From contig ML679969.1 of assembly GCA_007922225.1 (NCBI GenBank), positions 16,489,999 through 16,553,998 on the forward strand: 64,000 nucleotides of DNA, written 5' to 3'. The notes beneath the pieces were generated by a model that did no database searches, was not told the origin of the DNA, and saw nothing but the letters and a program-made list of their open reading frames with translations. Shown piece by piece: positions 14,196 through 26,655 of this stretch (positions within the stretch are counted from its first letter, which is position 1; each line of letters begins with the position of its first letter). The DNA comes from Emydura subglobosa. Taxonomy: Eukaryota > Chordata > Testudines > Chelidae. The translations under genes and the position numbers were made by a program.

Positions 14196-15529
14196 TCAGT
14201 ATGATTGCTAACCCCAGAGTGGATTCACTGCTGAAGGCAAATTGGAGAGCACATACAAAAAAGGTCCACCATTCCCTGCTAACATGCGGGCACTGTGTGA
14301 GTGGCCCGCACCAGCGCACTACACCAGCCTTAGGGTTTGATGCAGTTTCTCTCCCATTGCACTAGAGGCCCCAGGAGCAGAGACCGAGTCCAGCTGTTGC
14401 CAGACACTCAGACTGCGCTGAGCCACCCCTGAAGCCAGCAGTGTGACCCCAGGTTACTTGTCTCATGCACCCTCCCCACCCCACTCCCCCACATACTCTG
14501 CCACGGCAGTCACATGAGTCAGCATCAGACGGCTGCGGGGAGACGTGGGTCTCAGCAGGGAAGCACAGCAGTTACACTGCACTACCGGATTTCCCACTTT
14601 CTCCAGGATCCCTGGCTGTGCGATCAGACCCAGCTACTCACATGGGGTCAAACAGCACAGCAATGATTTTAGAGAACACACCGCGAAAGCAAAAGGAAAA
14701 TGACAGCTGACCCCAGTGCAAATGTTCTCTGTGCCCCTCCAGCTATAACCAGAGAGGATCCTTGGACAAGAAGCTAAAGAAACTCAATAGCCCATTTTAA
14801 ATGCCTAATTTGCCAGCTGCCAGTACCCAGCTTCTATGGCTGTCTGGAAATGCAATTCTGCTGGCAATGGCCATAAGTAAGAACGTAATGAGACACACGT
14901 GAAACACACTGAAGCCTTGGTCTGCAAGGCAGGGGAGAGGATGTGGGAAAGGAAAGACCCTCCAGCTGGGCACTGGCTTCTCTTTCCTCCCCATGGCAAT
15001 CCTTTTATAAGTGATGTCTCTCCAGCCTCCTCCTAGCACTCGCTGGATCTAGAGACAGACACTTCCCTCACTCACGCTGCCAAGAACGCTTAAGCTCTGT
15101 AAGAACCCATTGAATGATCTGGCAGCCCTAAATCTCCGTGGAGAAACCTCTTCCTGATAAGATGGCTCAGCTCTGCTGGCTCCTTGGACCCACTCAGCCA
15201 GCTGGAATGGGCTGTGTCGTCACCGTCTGGGAATAGTAACGCTGGCTGCATGTGTAGCTCAACCCAAATGCTCATATGGCCTGGGACTCCACTCTCAGCT
15301 CACCTCACCTAGGAGAGGCAGGAACAGCCTTCGTGCTGGGGATGAGAGATGAATCGAGATGGCCATCTGTGTGGCTAGCACCCATGTTGAGAGTTACAGA
15401 GCATCAAGGCAGCTCTGAGATAGAAATGTTCCCTGCCTCCCAAAGAAACACCCTGAATCTGCAGTAAACACGCACATGCATGCACAGCCCAACCAAGAAA
15501 AAAGAAAGCAGTGCAGGGAAGCGTGGTAC

Positions 15530-15606
15530 CTTGAGTGCTCTCCTTTTGTCAATGCAGTCGGGGTTTTGGCAGTGCAGAACCTTTTCCTCTGTTAGAGTCT
15601 GATCAT
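15530..15606 (-). CDS. Candidate internal coding exon, unrecognised protein
   Basis: On the minus strand an excellent acceptor (a long pyrimidine run ending CTTCTCCAG) is followed by 77 bases and a GTACCA donor, which is weaker. Only one of the three frames is open. It begins with two bases completing a split codon and ends at a codon boundary. It encodes DDQTLTEEK, then VLHCQNPDCIDKRRALK, which has a C-x4-C pair and a basic end and looks like conserved protein rather than chance translation. I do not recognise the family; a small metal-binding or disulphide motif is possible. The phase fits candidate exons at 30457-30484 (upstream) and 9254-9317 (downstream), giving a gene read right to left with introns of about 15 and 6 kb. 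The flanks are unique-looking sequence, not a recognised repeat. Confidence 0.4.
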
Positions 15607-18600
15607 CTGGAGAAGAAAAAGGATAAAATGAATCATCACAGAGTGGGGCTGAAGGGGCAGCCAATGGGCAGTGGTGGGCAAACACTTCCGGCCAACACTC
15701 AGTCACTCCCAATCTGGAGTAGAGCTGGCGACCTTCCAGGTCACCACCCCTGGAGCCAGCCAGCTCCAAGGGTCATACTGCTGTGTGCCTGCTTGGCTAC
15801 CTTGGGACAGCAGCATCTTTAAGACAGAATAAAATTCAAAGCAGAACAAGCGCTGCTCATAGGTGGACAGTAGCTTTCTGAGGGAGGGCGGCTGTCCTGT
15901 GAAACCCAGCTCCCGTCGCTCTGTGCTGTAACTACCAGCCTCAAGAAATGCAGGGCGCCTGAATGGCCCATCTACACTGGGCAGAATGGATTTAAAAAAG
16001 GCAGAGGTCAGAACACAGTTTGCAAACTAGTTCCAGTGGAGTCCAGCTCCGTTCACTTTGGCCAAAGCCAGGAACCTACCACCATGACACTGGGTGCGTC
16101 CACACTGGGGTGGAATCGGGTGTGGAAGGGGTTTAGACAATGGAGTTTAAGCTCAGCGTGGGAACAGTCTTTGCTTCTCCCTTCCCCCCAATTCTGAGCA
16201 GTGACCCATGAGTGGAAACCAACAGGGAATGTCAGAAAAGTGGAGCAGCAGCAGCAGCAAACTTGACTGAAGCGGCTGATTGTAACGACATAACACACAC
16301 ACTTACATGCTTTCCGAAGGGTCCAAGGATGGAGGCCCCCAAAATCAAGGGCATGTTAGAAAGTTTAGGCTTTACAGTTTATTTTCAAGAGGGCAGGCGG
16401 GGGTGCAGATAAAGGAGGGAGGAGAAAAGGAACTAGACAGACAGGGACCTGCTGCTCCTTACCACCAGCAATTTGCAAAGCGCTTTAGGACAGACAGGGC
16501 GGGAGCAATGGAGTGCAACTTCCCAACCCACTAAGTGACTCCGGAGACCCTGCAGAAACTGAAAACAACTTGGCCAGCTGCTCCTGTATTCAGAGCTTAC
16601 TGTATAACTTTGAGCTGCCTTTAGCGACTGAGCTGGGCCAGAAAGTCTCCCCAAACCACAAGTGATCTCCAAACCTGGGCTGTTGTAACTTCACGGCTAG
16701 ATTGTGCTAGTGGGGCTGAGCTGACTCCCAGCAGAGAGCTGACAGGACGGGAGATTGAGCACACGGTTCTCAGCTAATTCAGAACAATTGCAATCTGTGC
16801 CTTCCCAGACGTTCATCTCTCTCAGTCACTGTAGCACAGGGTACTTTCATGGTACCCATTACCCAGACATGAGCCCAGATTGCAGCTCCTGGACCTGCAG
16901 TCCAAAATACAGCTGTTGTAAGTGTGGTAACGGGGAGAAAACAGTCATCCCCAAATCCATAGGGCACAGATGAGTCCATCTTTTGTATGGAGCCTCCAAG
17001 TTTGAGAACATGCAGAAAACTGAAACCAAATGAGCAAAGCTGATCACCATGGTGATGGGCTGATATGCTGCTCCTGGAGGTCAGACCCATCTGAGGCACT
17101 CTTTGGTACTGGAGCGTGTTCTAACTTATAAACCCAGAATTCATTGCTGACTGACTTCAGAGACTTTTACTCGCTAAAGTGCTAAGCCCCTGATTATACG
17201 GAGACCAGATACCGTAAACAAAGAGCATTTAAAAGGCCATTATCCTCCACTCTGACAGGTGGCTGGATCCACAGACAGTGGCAGGCCCAACAAGCCGATT
17301 CCATCTGCTGATGCTCTGTGAGGGCTGACACTCCACAGCTCCTCTCCATTATAATTCTGAAGGTAGCCAAATGGGCTCCCGTTTAAGGCATGAGATGAAG
17401 CATTGCCTGCCATCTCCAGGTTTAGTGCTCGGCTCACCTACTCCCCAGTGCAAGGCCAGGCCCAGAGCACTCTCCATCGCATCGCACCACCTCACTCCTT
17501 TTTCTCCCCAGCCAGCAGCTTCTCAGCCAGCTTTTCCAGTTTGGAATTACAGTTACTGGCTGAGGTTGGGGGCTCAGGAGCAGCTTTTGCCCTGTTGCCA
17601 GTGAAGCAAGGGTTCTGTGCAACAACTTAAAGAAGGGTGAAGAGGGTTCCATGCTTTGGTCGTCAGGAAAGCCCCTGATTCGGCTGATTGTCTCTTTCTG
17701 CACCTTGTCACCCGTCTCCATGCAGTCGGCTCACCTGTAACTGGGGTTTGTGTGCTGTCCTCTGCCACAGTTCACCTAGTCCTTCTGATCTGCCACCCTC
17801 CCTGATTTCAGACACAGCTGCCCTCTCACTCAGGTTTGCTACAAAGCCAGTCAGGTGCTGCATCCCTGCTATCTCCCTCAAGTGGTTCTGCCAGAGAATG
17901 GCTTCTGAGCACTGGGGTGGGCAGAGACCTCATCCTTACTGTGCTCTGGTTCATTTAAATGTGAATCTCTGCTCTTCCCTGCCCTGCCAGCAGCAGAGCC
18001 CCCTGTATGGATCTGACCCTGCTGAAGGGTGCACAGGAGCAGTGAGATCCCCAGGTCAGATGCCTTAGAAACACCAGAGACAGATCTCTGGCCCTGCAAG
18101 GCCAGTCGGTAGCCAGGATGGGGCTTGCACAACCAGGTGCTCCAGCTCCACACCTTCCCCCAGCTAGCCATCCCCTTCTCCTCACTGCATACAGGGGGGC
18201 TCCAATGAAGGGAGAGGCCGGCACTGGGGGGTGGGGGTGGGGCAGCAGCAGCCAGGGAGCTCCTCACAGCTGCCGACTGGCCAGGACTAAGGGTCGAGGG
18301 CACATGCTAAAAGGCTTCATGGACCTCAAAAGGCCACTCTTGCCAATGACACATGCTAGGGCCATCAGCTCCCAGGAGTCTGGGGAGCCTGTGACTTTGT
18401 ACACAACCCTCACCAAGCGCACAGACAGGCTAACAAGAAGGCACTCGCCCCTCCATGTTGAAGGGTAGGCGCTGCACCAAGAACAGTAGCGGTGGGTGCT
18501 GGGCCACTTACAGCCCCTGTTCAGTGGTTAATGACGCTGCCACTGCCAAGAGCAGGGCACCCCACTGATGTGTCCGTCAGAATTCAGAGTACGCTACTGT

Positions 18601-18741
18601 AACCAGCTCCAAGAACGCAAGCAGTCATCTCTGCAATGACACTGCCTGCCCCAGGCCCAGCAGCACAGAGCTCAGCCCAGTTCTGGGGGCTCTCACACAT
18701 CACAGCACCCTGGTACCGAGCAAAGAGGTTTCCGAACACGA

Positions 18742-18760
18742 ACACACACACACACACACA
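18742..18760. repeat. (AC)n microsatellite
   Basis: About nine AC units. Simple repeat. Confidence 0.9.
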
Positions 18761-20094
18761 ATCACCTCCTAGCTAGCAGCCTTCACCGCTGGAAACTGCC
18801 CAGGGTAGCGATGTGTCTTGGATTATACGGGATCGGTCCCCTGGGTGACAGACATGCTGGGCATTTACGACAGTCAGACATTTTCAAGTAACGAAGGTTT
18901 TTTATAGCTCTTCTACAAACATGTATAGTCTGGGACTGAAACCCAGGAGTCTGACCTAGCTAGTACCCAGCTCATCCTTCAGACACTAGCTTAGAGAACA
19001 AACACACTCTGCTTCTATGCATAATGCATCTTTACATATAAATCAGAAAGGGATAAAAACCCAAGTGTAGGGTCCAGGGAAGGGCCCCCAGCTATGTTCT
19101 CTTATGCCATCTAGGCAGCTCGTGCTAAAACAAAGCCCTGCTGCTGTAATGCCCCTGGACCCCAGTCAGAGAAACCTGCAGGAAAGTACAGCCAGTCAGT
19201 CATTTTGGTTACTCACCTAGCGAAAAAGAAAACAGAAGCCCTCCTTTCACAAGCCTTTTCCAGGAGGGGCGCTAAGGCTCCAGGAAGCTGCCACTCTCCT
19301 GAGATGCTCCCCCGTAGCACTGAGGTCATTTGGGGGATCTTTAGAAGGCAGTAGACACACACACACTTTTTTCAGTGCCGTTTCGGGACTCAGTTCTGTG
19401 CACTGAGTTTTTCTAATTGCTGTCCCTTTCCTGCGGAGCCTCTCTCAGGGGAAGCTTCGCAGGGAATACTTCAGTAGCAGCTTCTTACTCATTTTGGTTT
19501 ACAGTTTTGTATTATTACACGAGAGTAACGTGACAGTTGCAGCAAAGTGACGAAAAGCCAGTCAGCCCCAGCAGCGATTGCAGATCCCGTCTCCTCCTCA
19601 GGAGCAGAGCTTCCACTAGTCTGTCTCCAGCCCTGAGTAAGAGCCCAGCACTCACCCATTAACGAAAGAAACCACAGGAACAGGGTCTTTTTTTCTGCTT
19701 TCTTTGACCCACTGCACTGAGCAGGAGCCGCGAAGAAGCAGGAGGAGAGTTTCCAAGGCGAGCCTGTCAGGAAGGAGGAAGCAGAGCTGGGAGATGCAGA
19801 CACAACAGTGCAGTGAGGAAATGTGTTTATCGCAGACTGCGCCTGGGAACACAATAACTGAGCAGCAGGAACTGAGCCACTGCTCCCTGTGAGCCACTCT
19901 CGTGGATGACAACCTGAGGAGGAAGGCAGCACAGGGAGGCTGTGACCTCCAAAGAGACAGCACACTCAGGCAGCCCCAGAAGCAGCCCCAGAAGCATGTG
20001 TGTATGAGAGAGAGAGAGAACAAGCTGAGAGGCAGAAGAATGGCCAGTCTTTACTATTTATTAAACAACGATGTGTTACGTTAACAACCAGCCT

Positions 20095-20160
20095 CATGAT
20101 CACAAGCCAAAAATAAAGACAGTGCCTGCCCCAAGGAGCTTACAGTCCAAGGCTCCGACC
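20095..20160. repeat. Conserved interspersed repeat fragment
   Basis: AAAGACAGTGCCTGCCCCAA, GGAGCTTACAGTCCAAGG resembles a widespread vertebrate repeat. A second diverged copy is at 58115-58195. Confidence 0.45.
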
Positions 20161-20806
20161 CTACCAACACTTCCACATGGGAGAACGTTTGCGCACACAA
20201 CAGCCCCACAACGCACAGAAGACAGGCTTAGAGGAGACAAGCCTTGCTGGCAGAGTCAGTGGGGCCGGGGCAGACGGTCAATCCAGGGGTCTGGAGAATA
20301 TGAACGGGAAACCCTTATTTATGCGCACACAGAGATGGGCACCAGAAAATAATATCTGTGTTTTATAATCCCCCCAGAAACAATGCTGGGAGCTCGCCTC
20401 CCACAGCAGCCTCATCTCCGGGGACCGGCCCTTGGAAGCGATGGGAGTCACAGGAGAGCCAGGAAACACAGCTCAGGGCTGGGGCAGGACACTGGGCTTT
20501 TCTCTAGCAGCAGCAAAATACTGAGGAACATTCCTCCAAGAGGAACAAGGCAGCTAAGGGGAAATCCAGCAGTCCCCAGTCAGCAGTTAGAAGCCAATAT
20601 AGCTGGCAACAGAAGGGCTCGCCCGCCCTGGGCCCATAGCAAACTTGAGCATGAAGCTAGACAGTGACCTGCATTAAAACCTGCTTCCAGGGAACCAGCA
20701 TCACAGGGGGGCAGGGCCAGATCTCTTGCACAGTCCCAGCGTTAGGCTCAGGTGAGCTGCTCCCACTTATTGGGCTGGCACCAACCAACTACGTACTGCA
20801 TCACTA

Positions 20807-21625
20807 ATGCAGGAAGCGTCTCTTCAGAGAGCACAGATCTTCCTGCGGGAGCTGCAGGATTCCCATGGAATGGGTGGAGGCAACGGGTCCAGACAACAGG
20901 ATGGCAGCCTGCTGATGCCAGGCCTGCCAAGAGCTATGCAGTCACTGCTCAGCTCCCTCAACCTCCCCAGCCAGCTGGCATCACTGTTGTACATGCCAAG
21001 AACCAGACCAGAGGCCCTCTCCACCAGTCAGCACCAGTCACGGGCCACCAGAGCAGCAGCATATTTTCTGGGCTGGTGTTTGCCACCTGCTTCAGAGCAG
21101 CAGCCAGCCAAGCCCCCCAGCTGTTCTCTCACCAGTGAGACAGGGACTCATACCCCTCAGGCTTCACAAACCCCAGGCACCAACCACAAGGGGCTCCCCT
21201 GGGGGAGACAGGAAGATCATTGCACTGCAAATCCCAGATCAGCTCCTCACTGTGAGCCGCCTTCTACAAGGATTCCACTTCCACACTTCACCCGGGGGCC
21301 TGAGCACCAGCTGCCCCTAACGCACAGCCTAACGCCCCTGGGATGCCACACCTACAGCCCCTCACCACTCTACCCTGCACACACACAGTGGAAGCTGTCC
21401 CTTGGTTTCATCCTGCCATTTATCCCCAAGCAAACTGAAAGCTTAATACATGGCTGCTTGGCTCCATTGGGTCCCAGCCTGCATGCATGTTCCTCAACAG
21501 AGGCTGTGCAGCAAATGGTTAGAGCAAAGGGCTGGTTTCCACCTTACCTTCCCTGGCTTCTGCCCACACTGTGCCTGGCTCTAGCTAGCATCATCAGCAT
21601 CACTCACTCAGCTTCACCTTTATAA
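20807..21625 (+). other. Unassigned 272-codon open frame
   Basis: This is the longest open frame outside the DIRS element, starting at an ATG at 20807. The translation is rich in Pro, Ser, His, Thr and Leu, has a hydrophobic end (PYLPWLLPTLCLALASIISI), and shows no family motif, no convincing repeats and no clear secretion signal. The plus strand here is C-rich and poor in stop codons, which lengthens chance frames. A CCTTTATAAAGG palindrome (21618-21629) spans its stop codon. I treat it as probably non-coding but list it because its length is above chance. Confidence 0.12.
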
Positions 21626-23933
21626 AGGCTCAAGCACTCTCAGTCCCAAGTCCGGCCTGAGCATGGTTCCCGCTGCAGAGCTCCCAGGGGGCTAGTTGGG
21701 CTGTGTCATGCTCAGCACTGCACAGAGCACTGGATTTCAGACAGCCCAGTGCGTGGCGCTGAGAGCACAGCTACCAGTGCTAGTCTCATGGACAAAAGAG
21801 CCGGCTCACAGACACCTGATGCCTTCACTTCTCCGTCACAGCACATGTGGGAAAACTAAGCATCGGCCAAGCTCCCAGATTCAGGCTCCGGGGAATGCTA
21901 TCACAGAACCACATGGACACCAGCCCCACATCCTGCTCTGGAAAGCCATGTCCCCCTCACGCTGCTGCCCTGTGAGTGAGCTGCACAGAGCTCTTGTGTT
22001 TACCTGCCCCAGGATGAGGATGAGGTAGGGAGAGAGATGGTGAAATCACTCTATTCTGTGTGTCAGCCTTTGGCTCAGACACCTGGGGCAGGACAGAAGC
22101 CTGGTCACTGGGACTGTTAAACTACCCTGGGCAAAGCACTAGGAAATGTCCCCTTGGCTGGTGGGAAATGGACTAACTGGGCCCTTCCCATCCCTGACAT
22201 CTCTGGTTCTCTGCAGAGGAAGTGTGTGTGAATGCACTAGGATCGTGCTGTCTCAGACCTGCACCTAGCAGCCAAACTCCACTGCGAGGCCCTGCGGATT
22301 GACTCTGCTGCCTCTGCACTAAGTGAGCAGAGAGAGCTACCCCAGGAGCACACGGGTGTGTTTGAGAGCAGCATGGAGCCTCAGCTGGACTTGTGTGTCT
22401 CATTCTTTCCTAGCAGAGCCTAGCGCCTTCTGTTTCTCACCTGGTGCTTGGGGGAGATCACAGAGTTACAGGCAGCAGGGACCTTGGTGCAGACAGAATT
22501 ACCCCAAAAGGTGAATGAAATGCTGGAGGTTGTGACAGTGTCAGTCTGGGTGACACATGGTTTTGGATGCAGCTCCCCCTCCTTGTCCAGCATTGACTGG
22601 GGAAGGCAGCAAGAAGCCAGGAGCCTTCAGACAGGAATGTTATTTAAAAAAGTGGGCTGTGCTGCTGCTGCTGTGAGAGCATGCTCACCTCCAGACCTCT
22701 TGGAGTATTCTGACCTCCCCTCAGCAACAAGGAGCCACACTGCCCTGGCTACACAGCTGCTGCGCTTCCCTGGGACTCCAGCGCCACTGACACTCATCTG
22801 TGGTACAACTCAGCTTTCCAAGTTGTGCAGTGAGTGGCCCTTTGGCACTGGGTGCTCCAGGCATGGGCTCATTTAGTCTCGTTTTATATTTCAGGGTCCC
22901 CTGTCAGTGCCTGACTTCAGTTGAGAGTTTCTGCAAAAATATGGCTCTGCTTAAAGAGGTGACTGCCAGTGGCTCTTTGCTGGTTAATTTGATCTGGGTT
23001 TGTATCTTCCAGAGACCACTAGCTTCCTGGGACAATCTGCCTGTATGTCCAGGCTCAGTTTGGCTGAGAGAAAGATTAGACACTCCTTTGAAAGCACATT
23101 ACACAGAATAGAGAAAAAGAGGGACCATTTACTCCCAAGGGAGCAGTAGGGCCTCCATCTACATGCAATTTATCCTGTTTTCTGAGAGTTTCACACATAC
23201 ACACGTGCATGGATAATCGTCATAAAAACAAGCAACATGGAAACAGTAGAAAGGAACTCTCTGAAATGAAAAGAATTGCAGCAAAGGAGACGGGAAAGGA
23301 AAGGAAACAACTGTCTGGAATCTGGTATATCTGTTATAGAGTCCTAGAACCATAATGGGGACTCATACAGCTCTTCCTCCTATGTATCAATTCTAAAAAC
23401 TCCTCCCAGGTCTCCTAGACCTTTGTCAACTCATCAGCCCACCAGTGTCCCACCACCTCAAAAGCAGCAAGATTTCCTGTGCACTGAAACTAAGCTTTGA
23501 ATATCAGTTGGTTCAGACTCTGCAATTTACAGTACAGACTAATAACCAGAGTGACTGGAATTGAAATTCAAGCTGTATTTCCATTAATCCTTTAGAAAGC
23601 CAATCTGTCAATTCTGCAGCCTCTAAGGATTAATTTGGCTGGCAGTCTGGGAAAAACCAATGATTTAAAGGTTAAGACAGACGTCTACAAGTAAGGTTTT
23701 ACTATGGAAAAGTTAGTTTAGGTTTAAGAATTCTAATAAGGATTTATCAAATGCTGATGTTGTATTATCCAACGCAGGAAGCCAGTCCCAGAACAATAAC
23801 ATGAAATCAAAGGAAATTCACCTCTAGAGATAATTCCACAAGGTCTCTCTTCAATTGTGGAACTAGAAGAGTGGCACTAAAGAACACTGAGTGTCTTCTG
23901 GGTGAATCTCCCTAGAGAATGATACCAGGCCAC

Positions 23934-24055
23934 ACAGAATAATAGAATATTAGAGTTGGAAGGGACCTCAGGAGGTCATGTACTCCAGCCCCCTGCTCAA
24001 AGCAGGACTAACCTCAGCTAAATTATCCCAGCCAGGTACCTAGCCAGGTACCTAG
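23934..24055 (-). mobile_element. CR1 LINE 3' end fragment
   Basis: AGAATATTAGAGTTGGAAGG, then GACCTCAGGAGGTCATGTA and CCCCCTGCTCAAAGCAGGAC is the reverse complement of the CR1 3' UTR. Only about 120 bases are kept. A short duplicated CAGGTACCTAGC occurs at its inner edge (24033-24057). Confidence 0.8.
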
Positions 24056-24954
24056 CCATTAGCTCCCCTTTCCTCTCCCACCCCTAGACCCTGCTAGCAA
24101 GCCAAATGCTGCAGCATCTAAATACGTTTTTTCTCTTAAGTTGATTGTGGAGGATATATCTGATTGCTGGCTGCAAAACTGTTTTTCAAATATTTTGAAG
24201 TAAAAGGCCACGACGAGCAAAGCAGAGAAGTCCTTCCCAACTGCAAGTGGGGAACTGCTGGCATGGAACTTGAAGAGCTATTTTCCATCCTAGTGCAGTG
24301 AGGATGAGCGTGAAGGGCTGCTGTTTGTACAGGTGACAGCATTTGCTGCTGCTGCTGCTTTCAGAGAAGGTCGCCTGGGTTTATATTTAGCACCTAACCA
24401 AGTGAATTACAGCTTCTCTGTTCCTGCCAACATCATCACAGGTTACACAGAGCTTGACAGTGTCTTGGATTTCCCTTTGACCTGCCGCTCTGGGCACTGC
24501 CAGCAAATGACTCACAGCTGGAGTTCCAAAAACAACCAATAATCTCAAGCCCAGAAATGGGCCAAGCCGCAAACGTTCCCTAATATGGAGATTTTATCAA
24601 TGGGCTGCAGAGCAGAGAATCCAAATGTACCCAAAGGAGCCCAGCGAGACCGAGACACAGACATTCTTATTGCAAAGGAGGCAGACGGACCAAGCAAGAA
24701 TAGGATGTGGCCAGTCCGATGTGGTCAAATGTGGCACAGGCTGCAATCTGAAAGTGCTAGCATTCTTGCCAAATTCCAGCTCACGTGATTACATTCTGTT
24801 GACCTAAATTCCCTTTGCACGTCATTGAATACAGGGTTCTTCACTTCCTGTCACAAACTATCACAGTGATGGTGTGCACCATCAAACAGTTGCTGTGTTC
24901 CGCCACAGAGGTGACTGCAATTTAGTGGTATATCCCTTACCTACTTTGCAAGGG

Positions 24955-25012
24955 CGTTGGGAGGCTCAGTTCAACAGCATTTGTAAAGTGCTTTGAGATC
25001 CTCAGGTGAAAA
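24955..25012 (+). mobile_element. MIR 3' tail fragment
   Basis: GGGAGGCTCAGTTCAACAGC followed by TTTGTAAAGTGCTTTGAGAT and CCTCAGGTGAAAA is the MIR-like tail seen in turtle genomes. The GTAAGG-type sequence just before it (24940s) belongs to the SINE and should not be read as a splice donor. Confidence 0.6.
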
Positions 25013-26324
25013 GAACTAAAGACAAAGACTTATCCATGAAGCTGTCTAACAGCAACAAGCTGGCTCTACACAAAGGGGAGCATGGCTCTATGGGTCTTCT
25101 CTGTCCCCTGCTCCAGGCTTTGACATGCGCACCCCCATACCATAACTCTGCCCTTCAAAGGATGAAATGCTACTTCCAAAGATCCCAATCAGTCTGGGTT
25201 AACCTCAATCGCCGCGTTTCACTTGGGAAATGATGGGGAAGAATGGACATGACAATGGGCCTCTCTAACCAAACCCTTGGTGAGCACATTCCACAACCAG
25301 AAGCTTTGCTCCAATTCATCATCTCATGTGACCCCTGCCGCTCCTACAGCTGAAAGTGCAGCAGACTCATTTAACCACCTCAATGAACGACTCCACTGTC
25401 TCCTGGCAAAGGGCTGCTGGAACCACCGAGGCACATGTCATCATTCCCAGCAACGGCCAGAGCAGCCAATCCAATCCCTACAGCTGTCCCTGCCCGAGAT
25501 CCCTGACAGCTGGACTCCAAGAGAGACAGGGTGATAGAGTCAAAGCTACTGATGGGTTTCAGTTACCATGGAGACAGTCCAGCCTCTGTGAGTAGGAAAG
25601 GCAACGTGAAGACAAGGGAGCTGAGACAGACGAGGCAGAACAACAGAGGCCAGGAGAGAGGAGCAGGAGCCCCAGAGCTGCCTCAGCCAGGCCCAGGAAC
25701 AGAATGGAAACGGCCTCGTGCAAACCCCGAGAGCAGAGCAAACACTGAGCCAGGCACAGAGTTGGGGAAAGCGCTTTGCTCATTATCAAAGGCTCCTGTG
25801 GATCTCCCCTATGTCCCAGGGCAGAATTCCCTCCTGCCTGAGGGCTAAGTGTGGCTCAGGGGAGGCTGCATCCCTAGAATTTCCTTTTTCAACTCAGATA
25901 CAAAGCCAGCACCAGCCCAATTCAGAACAGGGCTTTCTTGAGGTTCTTCTCAACTTTATCACCCTGCATTTGATGGCCCCAAAGGCATGCTGGGCAGATG
26001 CAAAATAACATAGCCCCTGCTGCAATCAGGGAACAGTCTAAACTCAGACAGGGATGAAGAGGAGAGAGGGAAGAATGGGGGGATGAGATCATTGCAGGGT
26101 TACTCAGATGCAACCAGATGAGATGCAAAAAATGGAAAAGATTAAAGTTAAAAACTATAAAAATAACAGCTCTCACCCCTTGTTGTGGGCACCACACGAG
26201 GAGTGAGCATCGGAGAGATTTAACAACAGAGCAGCAGTGTTTTGGCAGGGAAGAGCAAGGAACCAGTCTATAAGACAGTCTCCTTTGGAATGACCTTCAT
26301 CGAGTAGCCAATAAATACAATAGG

Positions 26325-26545
26325 CCCTTTGTACATAGCACTTTCCATTCAGAGAGCTGCAGGCCCATTCCAGGGAGCAGCAAGCTGGAGGGGGGGGTTA
26401 GCACCAACAGCCCACGTACAAATGGGTAAACTGAAGCCTAGAGTGACTGGCCCAAGTCACATAGTGAGTCAACCGCTGAACGCGACTAGAAGCTACATCT
26501 CCTGCATCATAGTTCTGATTCCACTGGACCACGCTGCTGCCCCAC
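26325..26545 (-). mobile_element. MIR-like SINE
   Basis: Reverse orientation: ACATAGCACTTTCCATTCAG at the 3' tail, AATGGGTAAACTGAAGCCTA, GGCCCAAGTCACATAGTGAG, and GATTCCACTGGACCACGCTG at the head. The middle is diverged and holds a G run (26390-26397). Confidence 0.6.
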
Positions 26546-26604
26546 CGGCATCATTCCTTCCAGCCCGAAGGGAGCCCAGTGTGTTACGCTGCTGGGAAAG
26601 AAGC

Positions 26605-26655
26605 TATGATTTGTAAAGTGCTTTGTGTTGCTAGGATGAAAGATGCTCAATGCAA
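26605..26655 (+). mobile_element. MIR 3' tail fragment
   Basis: GATTTGTAAAGTGCTTTGTG, TTGCTAGGATGAAAGATGC resembles the same tail as at 24980. Short; placed 60 bases after a reversed MIR. Confidence 0.4.

Larger units (their letters stand above)
9318..15529. other. Putative intron; MIR and AT-rich tract only
   Basis: Lies between candidate exons 15530-15606 and 9254-9317. Holds the AT-rich tract at 13610-13955, the MIR at 14050-14195, a CA-rich stretch at 13980-14005, and a 46-codon protein-like minus frame near 10245-10390 (see findings). Confidence 0.4.

Noticed and set aside
18742..18760. Regular spacing considered as a repeat array of interest.
   Set aside because: Plain AC microsatellite. 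No CRISPR-like repeat and spacer pattern occurs anywhere in the window.
21618..21629. CCTTTATAAAGG as a TATA box, either strand.
   Set aside because: Palindromic with no supporting elements, and no credible exon follows on either strand.
21842..21971. Plus-strand segment with strong acceptor (CACTTCTCCGTCACAG) and CCCT|GTGAGTGAG donor, 43 open codons.
   Set aside because: No partner exon in phase. Kept only as context for the 272-codon frame.
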